From Elysia chlorotica (lineage: Eukaryota > Mollusca > Gastropoda > Plakobranchidae): a stretch of 64,000 nucleotides of DNA. The stretch spans positions 74,825 through 138,824 of the forward strand of contig RQTK01000346.1 of assembly GCA_003991915.1 (NCBI GenBank), written 5' to 3'. Both the position numbers and the translations under genes were made by a program. Positions within the stretch are counted from its first letter, which is position 1. The number at the start of each line of letters is the position of its first letter. This document shows positions 21,870 to 32,799 of this stretch, one piece after another. Below the pieces are notes generated by a model, which was not told the DNA's origin, made no database searches, and worked only from the letters and a program-made list of their open reading frames with translations.

Positions 21870-24800
21870 GTAGTAATAACAGTGTAAGTAATAATATTTG
21901 TAATGATAATAATTAGATATATAAATAACATTTAAAGAAATGTCTAAATTGAGGGAGACTTTTTAAAATAAAAATTTCAGCTTTAAAGTCTGAAGACAAA
22001 AAAACCCTTTCTCTGTCTCTCCCCCAATAACAATAGTATAAGTAATAAGTCTGAATACAAAAAATCCTTAAAAGCAATAATGTAGGCTATGAACTAAGCA
22101 AATTGTATTAAGTTGTAGATCGCTACTTTCCTCACTGCACTTTACTTCTTTCTTGACCCAAGAGCCTCATCTATGTTTCAATTGCCTTTAAAAAAATGTT
22201 TTTCAGAGTTTTATGGAAGCAGTAGTAGCACGGCTGAAGAAAACACTTGATGACGATGTCTTCATGCCAATGTATCCCTTAAAGTAAGTGTTGAAGGGTA
22301 TCTGCTTATGAAGGAGTGTGTGGGCTTTCACATTTTTTCTGTCAAACAATCAAATATCAGTGTTGTTAATTTAAAACAAAACTATTTTAAGGGAAAAGGC
22401 AACTTAGCCCCAAAAAGATGGCATTCATAAATATTCCAGAGGTTATGAAAGATATCTTTTTTCATTCCAATGGGGAAAAAATGCTTCTTATGTTAAAAGA
22501 ACTAGAGCTCAAAAGTAGTGTTTAGTGAGCTTTCAGTGCTGCTGCATCAAAAATATTGAAGAGTCTACTTAAAGCATTTAAGCTTCAGTTTGAAATTTGT
22601 CAGTAAGAGCATCACAGAGCCCCTATACCCATGAATTGTGGACTTTTTCATTATTGCAGTTTGCATTAATATAATTTCCTAAAACATTTACTGATAAATA
22701 GGGAAGATAGTAGCATTAATTGTAACGTGATACAGTGTAACTAATGTTGAATGAACTTAACACTTTTTTCCCTTTCTTTCTCTCTTTGAACTCCAATCTG
22801 GCAGTGTTTTGGACAACAGATCATCTGGTCCAGCAATTTTCTTTCACAGGCAGTCTTGGGCTTGCATCAAGGTAAACACTACCATTCTCCCATTGTTTAA
22901 TCTCATTTAGAGATTGCTACTGTTAGAAGTCTTAAAAGTAAAGTAAAGTTGGTCCCATACTCCCCTGACAGAGCATTGGGGAAGCAAGAGTAAAGAGTTA
23001 GAGTTCTGATTATACGAAGCAAAGGGTATTATTAGGTAGATTGCTACTACTTTCCTCACTGCACTTTACTTTTTTCTTTATCCAAGAGCCTTAGCTCCCC
23101 ATTCTGTGCTGGGTTGACACAGGGCGCTCGAGATAAAAAATTGTCCACCCTAGGAATCGAACCCATTACCTTTAGAAAGGTGGCCAAATGCCCTAAGCAT
23201 TGCACCACCTTTTAAAAAAAGGAATCCAGTCGCTACACACAAACTTTTACATCTCTTACGCGTTTTGCATAATAAAGGCTGCATGGACTTTAAACATAAA
23301 ATAGATCTTCATTTTTAATTGATCAATAGAAGATTCTCCTTTGTTCTCTAATTATGTAACATACTTGTGGAAATGTAATCTTATTTTGAGCGCAAGTGTT
23401 TGCCGTAACCAATATTATATCACGATCAAAGAATGTTTTCTCTTTCCACAGCTATTTGGAAACATGCTGTCCTGGCATCAGCTCATATCTCCACAAGTCT
23501 TGCAGAAGCTGAGCCTGTCTGGGTTGCTGAACCGCTACATTGTTATAGGCCTGGCCTCCTCCCACATAAACCGCGAAGCTTTACACAAGTGCCAAGCTGT
23601 GAGTATCAATGCCTTCACAGAAAATGTCAGACGTCAGTCTTAGGGCCCATCCATAATATAGCCTATATAGTGCTGATGTTGGACATTAAACCAACTCAAC
23701 AACTCAACTTACAACAGCCTTCCCAGCAAAATTTTTCTTTCCTCTCGTGACATTCTTGCTGAAGGACTCGTATAACGATGAGTTGAACCTTTGCAGAGAT
23801 GTTACATTGTTTCTAATATTCATTAAGCTGTTATATAATATTTTGTTGACAATTTTGTAAATATGTAGTATGCTTTGAAAGCCAGGTCTTGCTAAGAATG
23901 TTCAACGTGGCATAGATTTTCTGCAGGGAATTGACATAGGAACATTTATCATTGATATAAAATAATGCACCTGAAGCAGTCTTAAGTACCTCTTTTTGTG
24001 TTAAAACTGCTGGCAAAGAACTATGCATAACTTGTGCGCATCATAGATCAGTGTGTCTGGTATCAATATAATGTTAAATTTTAGATATCATGCTTTAAGC
24101 TCATGTAATAATAATATTTAGTTAAAATTGATCAGAGAGAAGGTTAAGATGTATAATATAGGCTTTGTAGCCTCTCATCGATCAATCATTTCATTAGGAT
24201 CAATTATGACAATAAAAAGAAAAAGCCAAGCTATGATTACCTAGATATGATTTACTTGTCCATATCCCTTGAAATTTGTGTTGCTTTCATCTTTTTTTTT
24301 AGTTATGGTAGCATTAATTATAGTATCTGCTATAACCATTCTTTTTTTCTTCTTCAATTCTTATCAGATTATTTCAGCTTTGCCAAAAGCTTGGTTTGGT
24401 GATCTAGAAGGGGAGAGCACTCTCCCTCAGCTAGAGAACTTGTGTCGCTACCTCGTCTCCGCTGCTAAAACCTTGCACAAAGCCACAGCGTTAGAGAGGG
24501 ACGCAGAAAGGCTGGAGGGCAGGTACGAACTTCTGTAGTCTAAAGAAACAGCAGAATATATATACTTGGAGACAAACATTCTGTGCAAAACTAGAATTGA
24601 TCCCATACTCCTTGACAGAATGTTGGGGTACCCAAAGTTAGAGTCCTGTTTTTTTTATTAATTTTTTTCTTTCTTCTAGGTAGCATAATGCTGCAGTGTG
24701 CATTCTAATTTAAAACTTCTGTATCATGTTAAATCATCATTTCTATTTTTTTTTTATTTGCATCTTTTCCAATTTACAAATTAAAGATAAAAGAAAGAAA

Positions 24801-25468
24801 GATTAGTTGTATACGGCTGATTTTTTAAGCACTTCTTTAGTTTTCCTCCAAGCTGTTGCCCATTTCCTGAAAAATTTGACCTAATAGATCTTACAACCAA
24901 CCTAAACTTTGCTAAATTTAGATTATCCGAAATCATGTATTTGTATCAATTTTCTTTTTTAACTCAAAAGAAATTGTTTTGAAAACTAAAACACATCAAG
25001 AAAATTGCTTAAAAGAAAAATAATCCATGTTAAAAAAAGTAGACTTTAAAAGGCTGCAATATAATTTTTATTACACCAGCTTTTATGAGATTAAGTAATT
25101 TTACAGTGTCCAGTGTAGAAAATATGTTGAAATAATGAGATCAAAATAAGCCAGTAAATCTCGTGGGTTTGACATTTACGTCATTTAGGTTGGTATATGA
25201 AAACATAATTTGAGTCAATACTATTAACTATCTAGGCTGGCTTACAGTTTTGATCAATAATTTTTAAAGTCGTACGTTGCTTAGATATTTTGCCTGTAAT
25301 TCTTTGTAGACAATTCTACTGGAAATTGCTTAGTGTTTTTTTAGAAATTAATTTCTTGATTATCACTGTCGCAGGGACCTGGTGAAGCAGATCAGCAAGC
25401 ATCTCATCAACATTCACGCCATGGACCATGCGATGATGCTTGCCAATGAGTTCAGTTTCAAGATCTGA
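7444..25468 (+). CDS. PAXBP1: PAXBP1 (GCFC1) orthologue, complete, 20 coding exons
   Basis: Exons: 7444-7657, 9965-10188, 11093-11192, 11591-11726, 11971-12086, 12561-12631, 13161-13366, 14422-14611, 17123-17244, 18418-18422, 18686-18767, 19053-19168, 19646-19845, 20274-20421, 21378-21496, 22207-22283, 22805-22871, 23452-23598, 24368-24522, 25375-25468. All introns are GT-AG. The lengths total 2589 nt, giving 862 residues and TGA; human PAXBP1 has about 917. The nuclear protein links PAX3/7 to H3K4 methylation, and its GCFC family also associates with the spliceosome. Visible: a basic N-terminus (FKKPKRNFRKK), a Lys/acidic region, EVFKIKRSSHSRRV, GEIPDAKTIHFIRKQRQMAR, acidic patches, WENQQIRKA, coiled-coil-like exon 8, basic RARRRRARE, then the conserved GCFC region from about residue 530 (YIGLCMPKLLNPFIR, LDDDVFMPMYP, LNRYIV, CRYLV) to the C-terminus. 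EVFKI and overall colinearity fit PAXBP1 better than GCFC2. The first ATG was chosen; a second Met three codons on is possible. Confidence 0.93.
8084..9188. repeat. Inverted pair of a 120-bp interspersed repeat around exon-1 copy B
   Basis: 8084-8206 (plus) and 9062-9188 (reverse complement) are two copies of one element: tattcctccggcagcc, a middle part, ggttgtgacagctgtct, then a ttggagc...gtgct...aaaggt segment. A third, partial copy is at 8754-8801 (plus). The arms could pair over roughly 100 nt in the primary transcript, enclosing the second copy of exon 1. Confidence 0.75.
8284..8497 (+). pseudogene. Duplicate of PAXBP1 exon 1 (copy B)
   Basis: 214 bp identical to exon 1 (7444-7657), with the same GTAAG donor at 8498 but an ATT microsatellite where copy A has its upstream UTR. 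It could act as an alternative first exon if transcription starts just upstream, giving the same protein. If copy A is used it is intronic. It lacks a good acceptor (only attattattag, without a pyrimidine tract), so insertion as an internal exon is unlikely. An unresolved haplotype duplication in the assembly is also possible. Confidence 0.8.
18418..18422 (+). CDS. PAXBP1: PAXBP1 5-nt microexon (GGTTG)
   Basis: Five bases flanked by a strong acceptor (nine T, then CCAG) and a consensus donor GTAAGT. Exon 9 ends in phase 2 (AGT CG) and exon 11 must be entered in phase 1 (AT ACT GCC). These five bases bridge them exactly, giving ...TSRVDTASVK.... Joining exon 9 directly to the downstream exon gives a stop after nine codons (RYCQCEGGF). 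The alternative is a weak donor in exon 9 (A|GTCGGT at 17241), which would keep frame without the microexon. Confidence 0.7.
21690..21731 (+). mobile_element. GATAAGATA-type interspersed repeat fragment in intron 14
   Basis: aaaagataagatagacttat...aagggaaatta resembles the fragment near 25605-25660 (gataagataagataaacttt). Both look like the end of a dispersed element. An (AAT)n tract lies 90 bp further on. Confidence 0.5.
21817..21868. repeat. (AAT)n microsatellite in PAXBP1 intron 14
   Basis: About 17 AAT units after an A-run, with imperfect repeats to about 21915. Confidence 0.95.
22935..23216 (-). mobile_element. Second tRNA-derived SINE family, near full-length, intron 16
   Basis: On the minus strand it begins with a tRNA-like head (gtggtgcaatgcttagggca, with a B-box-like gggttcgattcc). 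The body contains aagtaaagtgcagtgaggaa and the end contains gggagtatgggaccaacttt. Fragments of the same family on the minus strand are at about 22085-22170 (intron 15) and 24585-24655 (intron 18), and a plus-strand copy is at 26470-26700. It is distinct from the AACTC-tailed family. Confidence 0.75.
23618..23715 (+). mobile_element. tRNA-SINE 3' fragment in PAXBP1 intron 17
   Basis: Begins about 20 bp after the exon donor (gtcagacgtcagtctta) and continues through gcccatccataatatagcct to gttggacattaaaccaactc plus an AACTC tail. The intron's splice sites are intact. Confidence 0.8.
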
Positions 25469-26469
25469 CTGTGATGCGGATAGTTTGGTTGTTGTTGTTG
25501 CTGTTGTCACTGTCCTATATTAGGAAGCCAAGTAAACCTATGTCACTGTTTATTGCTTGAAGTTGAACAAATATTCATGTACATGACATTCTTGACGCAT
25601 AAGATAAGATAAGATAAACTTTATACTTCCAGTTTTGAAACTTGCCCTGGGCATAGCCAACATTGATGGATTAATTTTACATATAAATCACCTTAAAACA
25701 AAAGTGCATAGAAAGCTTATCTGTAACATACATGTACACAGATTCTTAGTATCATATCATCAGAAATGTTAATAGTCAAATGATTATTTATCTTACTAAC
25801 TTTAGATTATACAGTGCATCTTGACCTCGATAGACTCATTATAAAAAGTTAGAGTGACTATTATATAAATGAGATATATTAATAGGTAACAAATTTTAAA
25901 GTGATTGGAAGTAAGATTTTAAAAAATTGAAACAGGAAGTAACAATACAGAAATTTCACATGATTTTTTTTTAAATGTTGAATTGTATAATATTGTTGAC
26001 TTTTGCATCATAAAATATATAAGTAGCTTTTTTTTTGTGTGCTTGTATGTACAATAATGTCCCTGTACTGCTTTTGAATGATTATAACTTAAGATTAAAG
26101 TTGATGTTTTTTTTCCTCTCTCACCATTTTTGTTGAAACTGCCACGGTAAAATTTAGTTTCATGGCTCAATGTCTGATAATCATTTTGAAAATGTAAATT
26201 ATTATTTATCAGTACTGCAGTAGAAAGTTGGTTATAGTTTTACCCCTATGCTTCTGGATGCAGATCACAATATTATTGGAGCATGTTGTTCCTTACGTTG
26301 ATTGTTTCTGTGCATAATTATGTTTAATTAGTAAATGTGAGTAAATGTGATTCTTAATTTAATGGTACGGTCAGATAAATGCAGTTTTTTTTCTGTTTTT
26401 TTTTTCTTCAGGTTTTTGCTAGCGTTTGTGAAGTAAAATAAAGTGGTAATAATGTTGACTTATGTGCAA
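25469..26469 (+). terminator. PAXBP1 3'UTR with candidate poly(A) signal
   Basis: After the TGA at 25466-25468 the sequence is AT-rich. The first AATAAA is at 26437-26442, about 970 bp past the stop. A second AATAAA is at 27132-27137. A GATAAGATA-type repeat fragment lies at 25605-25660. Which signal is used cannot be decided from sequence. Confidence 0.45.
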
Positions 26470-26700
26470 CAAGCCGTTGACTTAATGGTTAGGGCAGTGG
26501 ACTTTAATTGAGAGGGTGCTGGGTTTGAACTCCAGTGTGGACATATTTTTTCAGGGCTTCGTAAGTTTTCTTTAGTCAGTACAGAAGTAAAGTGCAGTGA
26601 GGAAAATCATGGCAACCTACCTCTCAATGCTGTTTGCTAAGGAAAATGCAGGACAATAACATTCCCCAACGTTCTGTTAAAGAGTATGGGACAAATGAAA
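26470..26700 (+). mobile_element. Second SINE family, plus-strand copy
   Basis: A tRNA-like head (gacttaatggttagggcagt, then gggtttgaactcc as a B-box-like motif) is followed by the body aagtaaagtgcagtgaggaa and the end gttaaagagtatgggacaaa. It lies just downstream of the first PAXBP1 poly(A) signal. Confidence 0.75.
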
Positions 26701-27139
26701 GTTCTCCATAATTATCATAATTATGTAAACCACTGACTTGGTATTTTTAATCAACGTCATTACTGTCTAAAACATTTTTTGGTTGATGAAAGAGCCTGTC
26801 AGAGTAAGTTAATTCTCCACACTAATTACTTTGTGAACACTAGGCACAAACAATAATTATTTACCTCAATGTGTCATTGTTTTCAAAAAATTACAATAAG
26901 TTACCACTTCTCATAGTGTTCACTTTCCAGTAACTGTCACCATCATACATGTATTGCAAATTGAATGAATTCTTATCACATTTAAAGTTGAACAAAGTTG
27001 AGATTTTTAATCTTTATGAGTGTTGTTGAATTGTGATGATTTAATGTGAAGAAGATAATGTTGATTTTTTTTTTAGTTGATTTTTTTTTAAATAGGGAAA
27101 ATGAATGTGGAATGTATTGCCCTATTTCCCAAATAAAGA

Positions 27140-27960
27140 TGAAAAAGATCTAAATCCCAAGATAAGTGTTTTGTATTGTCTATTTCCGCCTTTATTTTTA
27201 AGATTTTTACTTCTCTAATACGAGTACATGTATTATGTTAACAAATATTAAGAAGAGATGTGAATGGATGTTTATGGATCCTCATATACAATATAAAAGT
27301 TATTTATTAAGCAAATAATTATATGTAGTTTTCAGGACTTGTGATGTAAAATGTGGCACTTTTCACATAAATCAATTACTTAAAATATTAAATATTAGAA
27401 AGAAAAAAAACAGTATAACATCAACATCATCATCTAATCTATTGAATAATTTACCACAAACACTTCAGTTTAGTTATGCATTGTTCGATATAGTGTTTTT
27501 ATTAGTTTACAATACATCACCAGTGCTTAGAGAGTAAAAAATGTAAGTTGCCTTCCATGATCATGGTAGATATGCCTAGGAATAATTTTGCTCTACTTGA
27601 AACGAATGGCAGAGGGCAAAAGATAAGGGTATATTAAAATCAGACGTTCTTTTCTGGACTCGTTCCCGATATAACCTTGTGACCGATATTTGACATTAGG
27701 AAACTGACTCACTCTTTACTTATGAACAATATTAATAGATTTAATAATTATTACTGAGTATGTAGGCCTTTCGTGTAACAGACCACCACACAACTAATGG
27801 TGATTTTTATTTCTTATCTTTGGTAAGAAGCAAAGTCATACATGTTCATGTTCTTTCCTCATGTATATCTCCTGTCTCTCCATATTAACTTCTTTTGAAG
27901 CGGTTTGGCAATACTTTAGCTTTTCCAATTTTTTCTTCCCTTACATAGTCACTCATTAAA
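27140..27960. other. Intergenic, nothing recognised
   Basis: AT-rich, no convincing coding frame and no obvious repeat on reading both strands. Confidence 0.5.
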
Positions 27961-27967
27961 TCTCAAG

Positions 27968-28195
27968 GGGAGAGAGCTGGTACGACTGGTAGAGCGTTGG
28001 TCTCCCAGATATCCTGTGCGAAACCCAGGATTGGACAAAAATTAATAAATCCTGCTGGTTGTTTCTGTGTCATTATAATTGTCACCGGCTGAGACAGGAG
28101 TCCTGGTATCTCCGCCCCCTCTGTGTGGCAGCATGTAAAATTGTTACACATTAATTTTGCGACCCATTCACCATTATAGCCTCACTGTTAGTGTT
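27968..28195 (+). mobile_element. tRNA-SINE copy, diverged
   Basis: The head gtagagcgttggtctccca carries a damaged B box (gcgaaacccaggatt). The family body follows: caccggctgagacaggagtc, then gtgtggcagcatgtaaaatt, then an eroded 3' end. Confidence 0.75.
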
Positions 28196-28280
28196 AACGT
28201 TGTCCGTTTAAAAAAAAACAACAATTCACTCACTAAATCACCACACGAGCGAGTTTATTGGAGCAAAAAAGAATGATTTG

Positions 28281-28300
28281 GTGTGTGTGTGTGTGTGTGT
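28281..28300. repeat. (GT)n microsatellite
   Basis: Ten perfect GT units. An ATG/GAT-rich imperfect triplet stretch follows at 28537-28610; the Asp-rich frame across it (28538-28759) is probably repeat-derived. Confidence 0.9.
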
Positions 28301-29094
28301 TTGTTAAGACATTATTTCAAACGTTATCTTCTTCCTAAAAAAAAAATGAAAAGCAAGCACCAAGAGAAGCGCTCGCCTTAAATTAATATGAAGATCGCGA
28401 AAGGATCATCAAGTTTGCTTTATAAATCATTTACATTGAAAATGATGTTGGGCCTTTAATGACAAGCGCTTCTGATTACAATCAGAGTATTGAACTGAAA
28501 TCGGCAACAATAAAATTGCTTTGAATATTACCCTATAATGAGCAGTAATGATGATGCTGATGATGGTGATTATGACGATGATGATTTTGGTTATGAGTAT
28601 GAAGGTGGTTATAATGCAAGAGGTAAAGAGGACCGTAATGATAGTATGAGCCGATACGTCAATAGTGCTTCCGTAAAGGTAAACCAGACACACGAGTTTC
28701 GAAAAATCAAACAAACCAATCCTGCTGTTTTCGATCTACGGATGATACATTACATATAGTTGTATGGGAAGGCATAAAGTACCTATCATTATCAAGGAAC
28801 CCTCTCCTCGCATGTTGGCATGTAGGGTGAGGGATCGTATTAGATTTGTATATTTGTCATAATTGTGAGCACAAAGGTGTTTTATCCAGGACTCATCTCT
28901 CTTGCTTATGTCTAAGACTTTTTGAGTACCTAATACGAATAAGACTATCTATGCTTAACTTTGATAATTCTTACATTTTTAAGGATAATTATAGTGAAGT
29001 ACAATGGGAATTTCATTCCGCTGTCAACTTACCTGAATTAATGACAATAAGAAATCTTTATCATACATGTACTTGTTTTGCGACAAAACAGCTA

Positions 29095-29460
29095 TGACAA
29101 TATTTATAGAGGAAACATAAAGAAACTAGATGTCAAGTAGCACCAACTATATTCCTCTTCAAACTTTTCTAAGTTTAAAGAAATAAAGCTTGTGCTTTTT
29201 TTCCATACTTTCTTTGCTTTCTTACACAATATTATAGAGGAAACACAAGGCATATTTATGAGGAATCTTTTATGAAGCCACTTCTTACCGTATTTTTCTA
29301 GTTGTCAATAATATGCCAATTATATTCCTCTTCCAAATAATTATTGTAAACTCGAAGGAAAAAAGTAGTATTCATCATACTTTCCTTGGCCTTCCCCACA
29401 AGGCCAAAGAAAAAGAAAAACACAAGAGACATTTCGAACCAATATTTTTTTAAACTTCCT
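29095..29460 (+). repeat. Three diverged direct repeats, period about 130-180 bp
   Basis: Shared blocks are a tagaggaaacataaag / tagaggaaacacaagg / aaaaacacaagagac motif, then ttatattcctcttc or its variants, then catactttcttt / catactttcctt. The copies are old and lie just upstream of an open segment at 29454. Confidence 0.55.
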
Positions 29461-29720
29461 CTTGTCGTATTCTTTTACAAGCACCTCTAGCTGTCAGAGT
29501 CGTTTCGCCCTTCGCACTTAATAAAGCATCAATTGAACTGACAAGAGGCCATTGCGCGATCTTTGAGTTCACTGACTGTTTAACAAGAGAGCAGTGCGAG
29601 GATTGCTGTGGAGCAAGGCGTCCAAAAATAGAGTGCCAAGTCACCGCATTGAATTTGAAGGAAGTGAAAAGATTTTTGGCCACCAAGGATAAACGTGGTT
29701 TTATTTCCTTTATTTTTTAG
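29454..29720 (+). CDS. Candidate unannotated coding exon, Cys-rich, function unknown
   Basis: Between stops at 29451 and 29718 there are 88 open codons without a Met, in a locally GC-richer patch. The product looks protein-like: a central segment GHCAIFEFTDCLTREQCEDC followed by CGARRPKIECQVTALN, five or more cysteines, then a basic end. A pyrimidine-rich tract ending in CTAG at 29485-29490 could be an acceptor. No strong donor is seen before the stop. The antisense frame is also open for 78 codons (29450-29686), which weakens the case. I recognise no family, and it could be a relic of a mobile element. Confidence 0.3.
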   Translation, partial: TSSCRILLQAPLAVRVVSPFALNKASIELTRGHCAIFEFTDCLTREQCEDCCGARRPKIECQVTALNLKEVKRFLATKDKRGFISFIF

Positions 29721-31180
29721 CATAGATAGTTCAGAGGGATACTTAGAGAGTATTTTGCATCCCACACAATCCGCCTACATTGCATGTGAACTGTCCCATC
29801 TATGTGCGCACTGTTTTGGGTTAGATCTATTTTCTTTTAAATTCATAAATAATCGTTTATTTGATATCTATTGTTGCTAAATAATAGTTGCGCAGAGCGA
29901 TGCGAAGATGTTCAAAAATATAGCTCACTTTGATTCTTGCTGTAAGTTTATGTATTTTTCGGTGAATTTTCCTTCTATTTTGGATGGTTTGCTGTGGATG
30001 TATTGACATAAAGTGTACAACCTATCCAGAATGTACTCGAGGAACCTAGTTTAGCATTTGCAAGTCATCTTGAAGTTTGCCACACTACACGTTTGTAACT
30101 AAAAAAGCGTGTGTTTATGTTTGCCTAATAATTTATAGGACGCCTCTATATTGTTTGTCATGATTATTTAGGAATTATAATCTTGAAGGTATGTATTTTG
30201 AAACATGTAAAGAATGCCCTGTTTTTTTTTTTGGTTATATTGACACCTTATCAGGAAATTTTGCATCTAGCATACTTTTTAAATTACGAGTAGAGAGAGA
30301 CTGCAATTTCGCGGTGCGATAAAACCCACAATTATTTTATATTAAAAAATGAGTGACACTTAGAAGTTGCCCACATTAATTTTTCACACTTAGGAGATTT
30401 AAAAAAACAGCTGAAAATTGTCACCGTTACTTTCGTAACTCAGTACAACACTATTTTTTATAACAGCCCCCCCCCCCCCTTTTATTACTTTATTGTTTTT
30501 TTTTTTAATATTGAAAAATTTCTCTGTTCTGAGTATAGGTAGCATATCTTTTTTATTTTCAGTCTTCTTGTATATGATCTAGAACATATTTCTGTTGTCG
30601 TTTTTTGTTTTGCTTTTACCCCTTTTAAAAGTCAAGCTCCTTACTTCAATTTCTACTTTAACTTAGGATTCTTAGAATGAAATGAAGAAAAAAACGGCAC
30701 GAATAAAAAAAATTATGTCATTTTAACTTGAACACGCTTGCTTTATGGTTCTAAACCTTTTTTGTGTTATGGTCCCTAAATAACACAACTGACCCAAAAG
30801 TTACACAGCTGTCTCTTGTATGATGCGTTTTGACAATGATGAGTCAAGTACGAATGACACAGTGCAAGAATGGCATATAATGAGTAGAGCATAAATGATA
30901 CTGTGCGAAAGTGACAAAGCTAGGAATTTTTAACGCCTTGATGCATTGAGGAAAGCCGATGTAATTATAGACTTGGGTTAATTAACGCATCTGTCACCTT
31001 AAAGCGCTTAAATAAAATAAGCTTGGCCATGGATCGATCCTAATAGTATTAATAGAAAATTCGCTGTGTTCACATAATAATTCATGTGGTAGGGAATCAA
31101 TACTTGATTTATTTTAAGTTAGAGATACACGTCATTGAACGAATGGTATAAATGTACTTATCACCATTCATTACAACGTC
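29721..31180. other. Intergenic, nothing recognised
   Basis: AT-rich with homopolymer runs (poly-C at 30468-30478, several T runs). No gene or clear repeat seen. Confidence 0.5.
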
Positions 31181-31740
31181 ATGTAATTTAAAGCAAAACC
31201 CTATTTAACGCACCGCCAGTCATTTAAAAAAAATTAATTAAAATTTAATAAAGTTTACTTAATTTTATATGGGGTTGAAGTGGCACACATGGCGGAGCGT
31301 TAATTTACCAATTGGGAGGTCCTCGGTTCGCAACCCACAATCGGTCTAAATTTTAGTTTTTGTTCGATTACGTCCCATACATTACACTCATGTAATTTAA
31401 AGCAAACCCCTGTTTAACGCAACGCCAGTCATATAAAAAAATTAATTAAACATAAAGAAAGTTTACCTAATATCATTATGGGGTTGAAATGATACGCGCA
31501 GTAGAGCGTTAATCTACCAATCGGGAGGTCCTCGGTTCGCAACCCACGAACGGCCTAAAATTTATTTGTTCGATTACGTCCCTTACTGGATGGGTCGATG
31601 TCAGTTAATTATGACCGGAGTCCAGGTATCCCCACACTGTCTCTGTGTGACAACACGTGAAATCGTCAGACATCAGTCTGGGGATCCGTCTACAATATAA
31701 CCCATAAAAAATTAAAAGGCTGACGTTGGATGCTATGCAA
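31181..31740 (+). mobile_element. Two tandem tRNA-SINE heads, the second with body
   Basis: A 200-bp segment repeats: catgtaatttaaagcaaaac at about 31181 and catgtaatttaaagcaaacc at about 31391. Each is followed about 80 bp later by a tRNA-like head (gggaggtcctcggttcgcaa, B-box-like). The second head continues into the family body (ggatgggtcgatgtcagtta) and an eroded 3' end at about 31735. The flank and head were duplicated together. Confidence 0.7.
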
Positions 31741-31960
31741 CAGTCTCAAATTTCAACTAAGTTCAGTATGTTTTATAAATGTGGCAACAGCATAATTATA
31801 AATACTGAATATAAACAGAGCGGATTATGCACAAGTGTGTACCCAACGTGCGAAATTTTCCCGTCAACTTTATTGATATTTTAAGAAGCTTCTCGCGACG
31901 AGCATGTCATTATTGACTTTTATCATCAACTTTATTTAATGCCTTTTGATAATGCCCGTC

Positions 31961-31961
<1 letters not shown>

Positions 31962-31993
<32 letters not shown>
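31962..31993. repeat. (CA)n microsatellite
   Basis: About 16 CA units. Confidence 0.95.
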
Positions 31994-31997
<4 letters not shown>

Positions 31998-32287
31998 GCA
32001 CAGGAGTAACTGTAAATATATAATTAATGTTTTTAAGGAATCGTGTCCTCCTTCTTTTTAAAATCCCTTTTGCTAATGATGAAATCTGTTGTTATTACAG
32101 TCGTATTTTTTTTTTACTTTGCTGTGTATTAACTCAACTTATTGCTTCATTACGTTGAAATAATTTAGAATCGTACATTTTAGTATTCGTCAATCAGTGA
32201 GTGAGTGAATGAGTTTCTTAAATTCCATTGTCAGCAGCAAGACAAAAATCGTAGACGAGAGAGTTCGTGAGAAAGTGATGAGAGTAA

Positions 32288-32738
32288 GGCTGATGGGCCA
32301 TAGAACTTCACGCTACACGCTTCACGCTTCACGCTACACGTTTTAAACGTGTACAGAAAAGTGGACACTCTTTGTCTCTATTATGCTGGGCCATAGAACT
32401 CACTACACGCTACACGGGTCACGCTTCACGCCTCACGCGTGTAGAGAGAAATGAACATGCTCACTTTTATTGCTTCACGTCTAGTCTGGACCCGGCGAAC
32501 ATAGACTATTACAAGGAATAATTTGATTGAGATGGTAAGGGCAAGGCCCCTTCTCTGGCATCCTCGTGTGCCCGACTACAAGTACAAGAGTGAAGACCAG
32601 AGAACTCAAACTTGGGATGAGTTAAAAAAGCTTTTGACTCTACGCAAAGGTAAAAGTGGTTCATTAATATGTCGATAGAGAAAGAGGGAGAAATCGATAG
32701 ATCGATAGATAAATAGATATAGGTAGAGATAGAGAGAG

Positions 32739-32799
<61 letters not shown>

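Noticed and set aside
7444-25468. GCFC2 rather than PAXBP1
   Set aside because: The EVFKIKRSSHSRRV block and colinearity along the whole protein fit PAXBP1. An unduplicated invertebrate ancestor of both cannot be excluded without a phylogeny.
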